From Bacteroidota bacterium (GTDB taxonomy: Bacteria > Bacteroidota > Bacteroidia > CAMBQF01): DNA of 13,966 nt. The translations under genes and the position numbers were made by a program. Positions within the stretch are counted from its first letter, which is position 1. Each line of letters opens with the position of its first letter. The notes under the pieces are model-generated. The model worked only from the letters and a program-made list of their open reading frames with translations, had not been told where the DNA came from and made no database searches. Location of the stretch: contig JAIXUZ010000091.1 in assembly GCA_027483285.1 (NCBI GenBank), positions 1 to 13,966 of the forward strand, in the 5' to 3' direction. This document shows positions 1-6,588 of the stretch, piece by piece.

Positions 1-177
1 CGAATTGTAGCCGAAGGGGTGTATGATAACACGGCGCAAAACCCAAACAATCCTTATAATCCGCCAAGAGAAATTAGGGAGCGGGATGGTAGTATGCGCA
101 CTACCGATGAGATGTTCCAATTGATATGCGTGTATGTAAATTACAAGCCCGGCGATGAAAATATTCCATTGGAATAA
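1..177 (+). CDS. 3' end of a gene; tail resembles copper ascorbate-dependent monooxygenase-like proteins (partial)
   Basis: An open frame enters from the left edge and gives 58 residues before tandem TAA stops at 175-180. The tail contains YDNTAQNPNNPYNPPRE followed by RTTDEMFQLICVYVNY. An Asn/Pro-rich 'YDN...NPxNP' stretch, then a 'TxDEM' segment and a final beta strand, is the pattern I associate with the C-terminal end of the copper type II ascorbate-dependent monooxygenase fold in Bacteroidota and Planctomycetes proteins, which are often fused to redoxin or cytochrome domains. That assignment rests on recall of the pattern only; the copper ligands would lie upstream, outside the window. 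The last residues, after the NYK segment, look like a short unstructured tail. The next gene, nfeD, starts 17 bases after the first stop, so the two are probably co-transcribed, although no functional link is evident. The domain call is moderate to weak; the reading frame itself is clear. Confidence 0.5.
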   Translation, partial: RIVAEGVYDNTAQNPNNPYNPPREIRERDGSMRTTDEMFQLICVYVNYKPGDENIPLE

Positions 178-194
178 TAAAATTAAAACTAACT

Positions 195-1541
195 ATGAAA
201 GCTAAATCAATACTGCTGTTTACCCTTTTGTTATTTCTATTTACCAACAGCTATGCGCAAAGTGGGGTAGAGAAGAAGCGGGTTTTTACTTTTACTATTG
301 CTGATGAAATAGCTCCGCCAACCTGGCGATTAACCAAGCAGGCTTTTGATGCCGCTAAAGAGGCTCAGGCTGATATCATACTATTGCAACTAAACACTTA
401 CGGCGGTATGCTTGATGCAGCCGATTCTATCCGTACCAAAATATTAAACTCGCCTATACCGGTATACGTATTCATTAATAACAATGCGGCTTCTGCAGGT
501 GCCCTTATAGCAATATCATGCGACAGTATATACATGCGCCAGGGTGGTAGCATGGGTGCTGCCAGCGTGGTTAATGGCGAGGGCGAAATTATGCCAGATA
601 AGTACCAGTCGTACATGCGGTCTATTATGCGCTCTACGGCTGAGAAGAATGGTCGCGACCCTTTAATTGCTGAAGCGATGGTGGACCCACGGACCTATAT
701 ACCCGGGGTGAATGACTCGGGTAAAGTACTAACGTTTACCGCATCAGAAGCTATTAAAAATAAGTATTGCCAAGGCATTGCAGAGAATATGGAGGAGGTA
801 TTAAAGCATGCCGGAATTGCTAACTACGAGATTATAGAGTATAAGCCAAGCACATTAGATAAGCTGATTAACTTCCTTATAAGTCCTGCTGTTAGTGGCA
901 TTCTTATCCTAATGATTATTGGTGGTATCTACTTTGAACTTCAGCAACCGGGTATAGGCTTGCCTTTGCTTATAGCGCTAATTGGAGCTGTATTCTATTT
1001 TGCTCCACTTTATCTGGAGGGGCTTGCCGCAAACTGGGAGATAGTAGTATTCTTTGTCGGGGTGATACTTTTAATGATTGAACTATTTGCCATTCCTGGC
1101 TTTGGGGTTATAGGCATTGCCGGTATTGTATTAATGGTTGCGGGGTTAACACTTAGCCTGCTTAGCAATGTTGGGTTAGATTTTTCAAGCGTTAATGGCG
1201 ACACGGTTGTAAAGTCGCTGGCTTTGGTTAGTGTTTCTACGCTGGTGGGCCTTGCAGGTAGTATTTGGGCCGCTTATAAACTATTCGATACGCATATGTT
1301 TAAAAGGGTAGCCTTGCAATCAGTGCAAAATAGCAACAAAGGTTTTGTTAGTTCAGAGCAGTATCATTCGCTAATAGGAGCAGAAGGGGTAGCCCATACA
1401 GATTTACGCCCTGCCGGTAAAATAGAAATTGGAGGAGTGGTATACGATGCTACTGCCTTAACAGGATATATTACCGCAGGTAAACAAGTAATTGTAGTAT
1501 CGCAAACACTAGCCCAGCTTACAGTAAAAGAAAAGGCTTAG
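195..1541 (+). CDS. NfeD-family membrane-bound ClpP-like serine protease (long form)
   Basis: This 448-residue protein has the full NfeD1 layout. A signal peptide covers about residues 1-21 (hydrophobic core, then SYAQ). A ClpP/crotonase-fold protease domain spans about 30-225. It includes the glycine pair at 70-71 (TYGGMLDAAD) for the oxyanion hole, the probable nucleophile Ser100 in NNAASAGA, and Lys136 in PDKYQSY as the likely general base, as in the Ser-Lys dyad of the archaeal 1510-N protease. Four or five hydrophobic segments follow between about 230 and 362. A C-terminal OB-fold NfeD domain at about 391-447 carries LIGAEGVAHTDLRPAGKIEI. In characterised relatives the protease faces outside the cytoplasm and cleaves hydrophobic, membrane-associated substrates such as stomatin tails; the substrate here is unknown. 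NfeD genes often sit beside a stomatin/flotillin (SPFH) gene, but none is next to this one. ATG is the only sensible start, directly before the signal peptide. No Shine-Dalgarno is visible, as is usual in this phylum. Confidence 0.9.
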   Translation: MKAKSILLFTLLLFLFTNSYAQSGVEKKRVFTFTIADEIAPPTWRLTKQAFDAAKEAQADIILLQLNTYGGMLDAADSIRTKILNSPIPVYVFINNNAASAGALIAISCDSIYMRQGGSMGAASVVNGEGEIMPDKYQSYMRSIMRSTAEKNGRDPLIAEAMVDPRTYIPGVNDSGKVLTFTASEAIKNKYCQGIAENMEEVLKHAGIANYEIIEYKPSTLDKLINFLISPAVSGILILMIIGGIYFELQQPGIGLPLLIALIGAVFYFAPLYLEGLAANWEIVVFFVGVILLMIELFAIPGFGVIGIAGIVLMVAGLTLSLLSNVGLDFSSVNGDTVVKSLALVSVSTLVGLAGSIWAAYKLFDTHMFKRVALQSVQNSNKGFVSSEQYHSLIGAEGVAHTDLRPAGKIEIGGVVYDATALTGYITAGKQVIVVSQTLAQLTVKEKA

Positions 1542-1567
1542 TATTTATAAGGAAATTTGGAATAATA

Positions 1568-1597
1568 AAAAAGGCGCAAGTTATCTTGCGCCTTTTT
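1568..1597. terminator. Bidirectional intrinsic terminator between nfeD and infB
   Basis: There is a perfect 13-bp inverted repeat, AAAAAGGCGCAAG at 1568-1580 and CTTGCGCCTTTTT at 1585-1597, around a 4-base TTAT loop. The A tract on one side and T tract on the other give a U-run after the GC-rich stem in both directions. It lies 27 bases after the nfeD stop and 18 bases beyond the infB stop on the opposite strand, so it can end both convergent transcripts. Confidence 0.92.
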
Positions 1598-1614
1598 ATT
1601 TATATGTAACTGAT

Positions 1615-4611
1615 TTACAGTTTCTTTTTAACTTCTACTTCTTCGTAGCCTTCAATTATATCGCCAACTTTCATATCATTAAAGTTCTCAATATTCAAGC
1701 CGCACTCAAAGCCCGCAGCTACCTCTTTCACATCGTCTTTAAAACGTTTCAGTGAACCTAGTAAGCCGTTGTAGATAACAATACCATCGCGGATAAGGCG
1801 GATGCGTGTGTTACGGTGTACTTTGCCGTCTAACACCATACAACCTGCAACTGTGCCAACTTTGGTAATTTTAAATACCTCACGTATTTCAATGTTGCAA
1901 ACTACTTTCTCCTCAATATCAGGCGATAGCATACCCTCCATAGCGGCTTTTACTTCTTCTATAGCGTTGTATATAATTGAGTACTGGCGTATTTCAATCT
2001 CTTCCTGCTCTGCTAAGCGGCGTGCTGCCGGCGAAGGGCGAACCTGGAAGGCTACCACAATGGCGTTAGATGCAGAGGCTAACAATACGTCGCTCTCTGT
2101 AACCGCACCAACTGATTTGTGGATGATATTGATTTGTATTTGTGGGGTAGACAGTTTTAATAACGAGTCAGAAAGCGCTTCGATAGAACCATCCACGTCA
2201 CCTTTAACAATAACGTTAAGCTCTTTAAAGTCGCCAATTGCAATACGGCGTCCAATCTCGTCAAGGGTAATGTGTTTGTGCGTACGTAAACCTTGTTCGC
2301 GTTGTAACTGTGTACGTTTGGTTGCAATATCGCGTGCTTCACGCTCATCATCCATTACGTTAAACAAGTCGCCCGCTTGCGGTGCACCGCTTAAACCTAA
2401 AATTACAACAGGTGTTGCAGGGCCTGCTTGTTTTAAAGCACCGCCACGCTCGTTAAACATAGCCTTAACACGGCCTGTATGTGCTCCGGCTAGTAATACG
2501 TCGCCAATTTTTAATGTACCATTATGTACAAGTATGGTTGAAACATAACCGCGGCCTTTATCAAGAGTAGACTCAATAATAGTACCCGATGCATTACGCG
2601 TTGGGTTAGCTTTTAGCTCAAGCAATTCAGCTTCAAGCAATACTTTCTCAAGCAACAGGTTGATGTTCAAGCCTTTTTTGGCTGATATTTCCTGGCACTG
2701 GAATTTACCACCCCAGTCTTCAACCAAAATATTCATACCGGCAAGCTGCTCCTTAATTTTCTCAGGGTTAGCACCTGGCTTATCAACTTTGTTAATGGCA
2801 AATACCATTGGTACGTTTGCGGCCTGGGCATGGTTAATAGCCTCAATTGTTTGAGGCATCACACTATCGTCGGCGGCAATTACTATAATGGCAATGTCGG
2901 TTACTTTAGCACCACGGGCACGCATCGCTGTAAAGGCTTCGTGGCCGGGGGTATCTAAGAATGTAATGTGTCGTCCATCTTCTATCTCTACGCTGTAAGC
3001 ACCAATATGCTGGGTAATGCCTCCGGCCTCGCCTGCAATTACGTTTGCCTTACGCACGTAGTCAAGTAATGATGTTTTACCGTGGTCAACGTGGCCCATT
3101 ACTGTAACAATAGGCGAACGTGGCACCAAATCTTCTTCACGGTCAGGTACTTCTTTTATAGCTTCCGATACTTCGGCACTAATAAATTCTACTTTAAAAC
3201 CAAACTCCTCAGCAACAATAGCAAGGGCTTCGGCATCCAAACGCTGGTTAATAGAAACAAACATACCCAAACTCATACAAGTTGAGATTACATCAGTAAC
3301 CCCAACACCCATCATTTTTGATAGTTCGTTGGCTGTTACAAACTCAGTAACCTTAAGTATTTGTTTTTCCAGTTCATCCTGCTCCATCTGAACCTGCTTA
3401 CGCTCACTAACAAGGTCACGCTTCTCACGGCGGTATTTCGCGCCTTTAGATTTGTTTCCACGGTCAGCTAAGCGGGCCAGTGTTTCTTTAATCTGCTTTT
3501 GAACTTCTTCCTCGGTAAGTGGTGCTTTAGGCGTAACTGGTCCACGATTTTGTCCTGGCCCACGGTTTTGCCCACCGGGCCCACGGTTTTGGTTATTGCC
3601 ACCAGGGCCACGGTTTTGATTATTTCCGCCTGGTCCACGGTTTTGGTTATTACCGCCACCTCCGCTGGTATTAGTGTTACCACCTGCGCCAGTATTGGTT
3701 TGTGCACCTGGGGTTGGTAAACGTTTTCGTTTTTTCTTTTCTCCTGCCTGACCATCGCGAGAGGAAGCAACCGGCTGTGGTTTTTTCTTCTCAACAGGTT
3801 TTGGCAATTCTATTTTACCTAAAATAGTAGGGCCTGAAAGTACAGAGAACTTAGTTTCATGGTGTTCAGGTTCTTCTTTTTTGGTATCTTCAACAGCAGT
3901 TGCTTCTTCAGGTTTAGTAACAGCTTCAACACTAGAGGTTACAACTACTTCTTCCTTAGCTATAGCTATTGGCTTATCCTCTTGTACAACCTCTTCTGCC
4001 TTTTCAACCTTTTTAGCGCTTTTACCTTTAGTAACAGGTTTCTCCTCTCTCTCTGCTTTTTTCTTATCAGGGCGAGTTTTAGAATTTATACCATCAAGGT
4101 CTATTTTGCCTAATACTTTAGGGCCTGATGATTCTGTTTCTGTATCAACTTTAGGCTCCTCTTTAACTACAGGCTTTTCTTCAACTACAGGAAGTTCTTC
4201 AACTTTAGGGGCTTCCTGTTCAATTTTAGCAACAAGGGCTTCAACTTTTTCCTCTGCTTTTTCTTTGGATGCAGTTTTAGGGGCTGCTACAGTATTATTT
4301 TTAATTAGTACCTCTTCGTCTTCCGATTCGCGGCGTTTGTCTTTTTGGGTAATAACATTCTCTTCGTCAAGCACTACTGCCTGGCGTTGGGTACGCAAAG
4401 TTGTTTCCTGAAATTTAATGGCTTGTTCCTTTACGGCTTTATCGCCGCCAAATTCTTTCAGCACCAATGAATACACCTCTTCGGGGAGCTTATCGTTAGG
4501 GTTACTATACGAATGCCCTTTACCCGACAGAAATTCAGTTAAGCGAGTTACACTCACGCTGAATTCTGCGGCTACTTTACTTAATCTTTTAGGCGCTGAT
4601 GTTTCGGCCAT
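1615..4611 (-). CDS. infB: Translation initiation factor IF-2
   Basis: IF-2 is the GTPase that brings fMet-tRNA to the 30S subunit and promotes 50S joining. The 998-residue protein begins with an IF2-N helical module (about 5-55). A long Lys/Glu/Val-rich linker follows (about 80-300) with two related segments, KVLGKIDLD near 166 and TILGKIELP near 262. A Gly/Asn/Arg/Pro repeat lies at about 317-358, and a second IF2-N-like module at about 418-475. The GTPase domain shows G1 GHVDHGKT (506-513), G2 region GGITQHIGAY (530-539), G3 DTPGH (553-557), G4 NKVD (607-610) and G5 SAK (643-645). Domains II, III and the C-terminal fMet-tRNA-binding domain complete it to about residue 990. It is the last gene of rimP-nusA-infB, 93 bases after nusA, and ends near the bidirectional terminator. 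The N-terminal extension is long but normal for Bacteroidota; no key residue is missing. The ATG at 4609-4611 opens a typical IF2-N sequence. Confidence 0.98.
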   Translation of the reverse strand: MAETSAPKRLSKVAAEFSVSVTRLTEFLSGKGHSYSNPNDKLPEEVYSLVLKEFGGDKAVKEQAIKFQETTLRTQRQAVVLDEENVITQKDKRRESEDEEVLIKNNTVAAPKTASKEKAEEKVEALVAKIEQEAPKVEELPVVEEKPVVKEEPKVDTETESSGPKVLGKIDLDGINSKTRPDKKKAEREEKPVTKGKSAKKVEKAEEVVQEDKPIAIAKEEVVVTSSVEAVTKPEEATAVEDTKKEEPEHHETKFSVLSGPTILGKIELPKPVEKKKPQPVASSRDGQAGEKKKRKRLPTPGAQTNTGAGGNTNTSGGGGNNQNRGPGGNNQNRGPGGNNQNRGPGGQNRGPGQNRGPVTPKAPLTEEEVQKQIKETLARLADRGNKSKGAKYRREKRDLVSERKQVQMEQDELEKQILKVTEFVTANELSKMMGVGVTDVISTCMSLGMFVSINQRLDAEALAIVAEEFGFKVEFISAEVSEAIKEVPDREEDLVPRSPIVTVMGHVDHGKTSLLDYVRKANVIAGEAGGITQHIGAYSVEIEDGRHITFLDTPGHEAFTAMRARGAKVTDIAIIVIAADDSVMPQTIEAINHAQAANVPMVFAINKVDKPGANPEKIKEQLAGMNILVEDWGGKFQCQEISAKKGLNINLLLEKVLLEAELLELKANPTRNASGTIIESTLDKGRGYVSTILVHNGTLKIGDVLLAGAHTGRVKAMFNERGGALKQAGPATPVVILGLSGAPQAGDLFNVMDDEREARDIATKRTQLQREQGLRTHKHITLDEIGRRIAIGDFKELNVIVKGDVDGSIEALSDSLLKLSTPQIQINIIHKSVGAVTESDVLLASASNAIVVAFQVRPSPAARRLAEQEEIEIRQYSIIYNAIEEVKAAMEGMLSPDIEEKVVCNIEIREVFKITKVGTVAGCMVLDGKVHRNTRIRLIRDGIVIYNGLLGSLKRFKDDVKEVAAGFECGLNIENFNDMKVGDIIEGYEEVEVKKKL
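3538..3651 (-). repeat. Tandem Asn-Gln-Asn-Arg-Gly-Pro repeat coding region inside infB
   Basis: Residues 321-358 of IF-2 are near-identical units of NNQNRGPGG (27 bases): three full copies, then degenerate copies of 7 and 6 residues. At DNA level the copies differ at several third positions (for example the plus-strand variants ggttattgcc, gattatttcc and ggttattacc). The repeat is therefore conserved as protein rather than being a fresh slippage product. It is probably a flexible, positively charged linker between the N-terminal extension and the ribosome-binding core. The role is inferred. Confidence 0.85.
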
Positions 4612-4704
4612 TCTTTTTTACTTTTTGTTCTAAAAATTATATCCTGCTGCCTGTTTAAAAAACGTTTTGCATATAAATACAATTACCTGCAAAGAAACGG
4701 CTTT

Positions 4705-5961
4705 TTATTCAAACTCAGATTTCAAAATACTTAACACTTCTTCAATAGTTTCCATTTCAAGGTCGGTAGCATTGGCTAGGTATTCAGCATTGTGGCGAAG
4801 TACACTACGTGCAGTATCGCAACCAATTGCTTTGAACTGGGCAATTACCCATGCTTCTATTTCGTCTGAGAATTCTTCCAATGCCACATCATCATCATCA
4901 ATCTCTCCTTCGCTATCGCGGAAAACATCAATTTCATAACCGGTAAGCTTGCTGGCAAGTTTAATGTTTAAACCACCTTTGCCAATAGCTAACGATACCT
5001 GGTCGGGCTTTAAGTAAACCTCAGCACGTTTAGTAACCTCGTCTATCTTAATAGAAGAGATTTTTGCAGGGTTTAATGCACGTGATATGTACAATGGAAT
5101 GTTATTGGTGTAGTTAATTACGTCAATATTCTCATTGTGCAATTCGCGAACGATACCGTGGATACGAGAACCTTTCATACCTACACAAGCACCAACAGGG
5201 TCAATACGGTCGTCGTAAGACTCTACAGCAACTTTAGCACGCTCGCCCGGAACTCGGACAATGTTTTTAATAGTAATCAAACCATCAAAAACCTCAGGCA
5301 CTTCCATTTCAAACATACGCTCTAAGAAAGTAGGCGATGTGCGAGAAAGGGTAATGACAGGGCTGTTGTTTTTCATTTCTACCTTTAAGGCTACTGCGCG
5401 AACAGCATCGCCTTTCTTAAAAAAGTCGGTAGGTATTTGCTGGTCTTTAGGCAGGATTAACTCATTACCTTCATCATCCAACAAAAGGATTTCTTTTTTC
5501 CATATTTGGTAAACCTCAGAGGTGATGATTTCGCCAACACGCTCGGTATACTTCTTAAATATACCGTCTTTCTCCAAGTCTAATAAACGCGACTGTAGGT
5601 TTTGGCGTAATGCCAATACAGAACGGCGGCCGAAGTTTTCAATATATAATTGCTCAGATACCTCTTCGCCAATTTCAAAGTCAGGCTCAATTTTTTGCGC
5701 CTGTGTAAGGCTTATATGTTTAGCCTCATCAAAGTCAAAACTGTCTTCTGCCCACTCATCATCAACAATTTCGCGGTTATGCCAAATCTCAAGGTCACCC
5801 TTGTCGGTATTGATAATGATGTTAAAGTTTTCGTCAGAACCATATTTCTTTTGGATGGTGTTACGAATAACATCTTCCAAAATACTCATCATAGTTACGC
5901 GGTCAATATTCTTAACCTCTTTAAACTCTGCAAACGACTCTATAAGTGTTTTGCTATCCAT
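4705..5961 (-). CDS. nusA: Transcription termination/antitermination factor NusA
   Basis: NusA binds RNA polymerase and nascent RNA and modulates pausing, intrinsic termination and antitermination. The 418-residue protein has the standard order. The N-terminal RNAP-binding domain covers about 1-130, beginning with the helical segment LIESFAEFKEVKNIDR. An S1 domain follows at about 134-205. KH1 includes VGMKGSRI around 260-267 (GxxG loop), and KH2 includes the IGKGG loop at 326-330. A short acidic C-terminal region at about 350-418, with EDDDDVA-like acids and a helix-hairpin-like segment, looks like one C-terminal module rather than the two acidic repeats of E. coli NusA. It lies between rimP (27-base gap) and infB (93-base gap) on the minus strand, the arrangement found in most bacteria, and is presumably co-transcribed with both. 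The ATG at 5959-5961 fits the family N-terminus. Confidence 0.97.
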   Translation of the reverse strand: MDSKTLIESFAEFKEVKNIDRVTMMSILEDVIRNTIQKKYGSDENFNIIINTDKGDLEIWHNREIVDDEWAEDSFDFDEAKHISLTQAQKIEPDFEIGEEVSEQLYIENFGRRSVLALRQNLQSRLLDLEKDGIFKKYTERVGEIITSEVYQIWKKEILLLDDEGNELILPKDQQIPTDFFKKGDAVRAVALKVEMKNNSPVITLSRTSPTFLERMFEMEVPEVFDGLITIKNIVRVPGERAKVAVESYDDRIDPVGACVGMKGSRIHGIVRELHNENIDVINYTNNIPLYISRALNPAKISSIKIDEVTKRAEVYLKPDQVSLAIGKGGLNIKLASKLTGYEIDVFRDSEGEIDDDDVALEEFSDEIEAWVIAQFKAIGCDTARSVLRHNAEYLANATDLEMETIEEVLSILKSEFE

Positions 5962-5988
5962 GGTTTAAAAAATTAATGGGGTTACTTA

Positions 5989-6447
5989 TTATTTAAATTT
6001 AAATGTTACTATAGTTTGTTTCACTTCCTCAAAAGGGTAGTTTACTGTTACTACCTCTTTCTTTTTAGTATCTGGGTTTTTTACTTCCGTTTCAATACTA
6101 ATAGCTTTATCATCGGCACCCAATAAAACGCCTTCTACCTTTTTACCATCGGCAAGGGTTAGGGCTACGGTACGGCCTGTATTCTTTTTATACTGGCGCA
6201 TCATTTTTAGGGGCTGCCCTATACCGTGCGACGAGACTTCAAGTTCAAAGTCTTCTTTTTCGCGGTCAAGGCCTTCCTCAATAAACTTACTTAGGCTAAC
6301 ACAATCTTTTACGTTAATGCCGCCATGGTCGTTATCAATAATAACGATTATTTTGTTGGCGCGCGATACATTTACGTTTACCAAATAGTTTGGTGTTCCT
6401 TCTAAATGCTCGTTTGCAAGCTTTTCTACTTGTTCTGTACTAATCAT
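5989..6447 (-). CDS. rimP: Ribosome maturation factor RimP
   Basis: RimP acts in late assembly of the 30S subunit. The 152-residue protein is the usual family length. The N-terminal alpha/beta domain contains IDNDHGGINVKDCVSLSKFI (about 37-56), matching the conserved 'GVxxDDCxxxS' region. It is followed by LEVSSHGIGQPL (69-80), the counterpart of the family signature LEVSSPGLxRPL, with His in place of the common Pro. The C-terminal Sm-like beta domain covers about 85-152 (GRTVALTLADGKKVEGVLLG). Gene order rimP-nusA-infB supports the call. The ATG at 6445-6447 is preceded by an A-rich stretch and no Shine-Dalgarno. A promoter and a hairpin in the 141-base spacer from uvrB suggest that rimP heads its own transcription unit. 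Confidence 0.95.
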   Translation of the reverse strand: MISTEQVEKLANEHLEGTPNYLVNVNVSRANKIIVIIDNDHGGINVKDCVSLSKFIEEGLDREKEDFELEVSSHGIGQPLKMMRQYKKNTGRTVALTLADGKKVEGVLLGADDKAISIETEVKNPDTKKKEVVTVNYPFEEVKQTIVTFKFK

Positions 6448-6502
6448 TTTACTTTACTGCCTAAAGCCTTGATAACAGGGCAAAAGGTGAATTTTGTGTA
6501 AC

Positions 6503-6533
6503 AAAAAAGGGCCTAATTAGAGCCCTCTTTTTA
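6503..6533 (-). terminator. Terminator-like hairpin upstream of rimP (uvrB terminator or leader attenuator)
   Basis: Read on the minus strand, AGGGC (6526-6522) pairs with GCCCT (6512-6508), and a short palindromic CTAATTAG lies in the loop, which may extend the stem past a single mismatched base. Six T residues follow (6508-6503), and A residues precede the stem, so the minus-strand product would have a proper U-tract. It lies downstream of the promoter at 6556-6585, only about 15-20 bases after its predicted start. It may therefore end uvrB transcripts, act on rimP transcripts, or both. Confidence 0.65.
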
Positions 6534-6555
6534 GTATTATACCATAAGATTACTG

Positions 6556-6585
6556 CAAATATACGAAGATTTTTTGATTTGTCAA
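6556..6585 (-). promoter_or_regulatory. Bacteroidota-type promoter for rimP-nusA-infB
   Basis: On the minus strand TTGAC (CAA of its complement at 6583-6585) is followed after 19 bases by TATATTTG (6563 down to 6556). This matches the Bacteroidota housekeeping consensus, TTTG/TTG at -33 and TAnnTTTG at -7, with the right spacing. It begins 4 bases beyond the uvrB stop, so a transcript would start near 6549-6551 and have a leader of about 100 bases before rimP. Sequence and spacing are seen directly; activity is inferred. Confidence 0.75.
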
Positions 6586-6588
6586 GTG

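Noticed and set aside
1802..2548. Plus-strand open frame of about 248 codons opposite infB
   Set aside because: It lies wholly antisense to the IF-2 GTPase and C-terminal domains, has Ser/Ile/Thr-rich translation without domain features, and is a by-product of infB codon use.
3538..3660. Regularly spaced repeats that could suggest a CRISPR array
   Set aside because: The units are directly adjacent 27-base codon repeats within infB, without unique spacers or nearby cas genes.
3881..4411. Plus-strand open frame of about 176 codons, Ser/Thr-rich
   Set aside because: It is the antisense shadow of the Lys/Glu/Val-rich linker of infB; the low-complexity translation simply mirrors that composition.
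4612..4704. Possible separate promoter or terminator between nusA and infB
   Set aside because: The 93-base gap has no TAnnTTTG match on the minus strand, and only a short AAAACGTTTT palindrome, too weak to call a terminator.
6448..6588. A tRNA gene upstream of rimP, as metY in E. coli
   Set aside because: The spacer is AT-rich with one short hairpin; no cloverleaf or T-loop consensus is visible.
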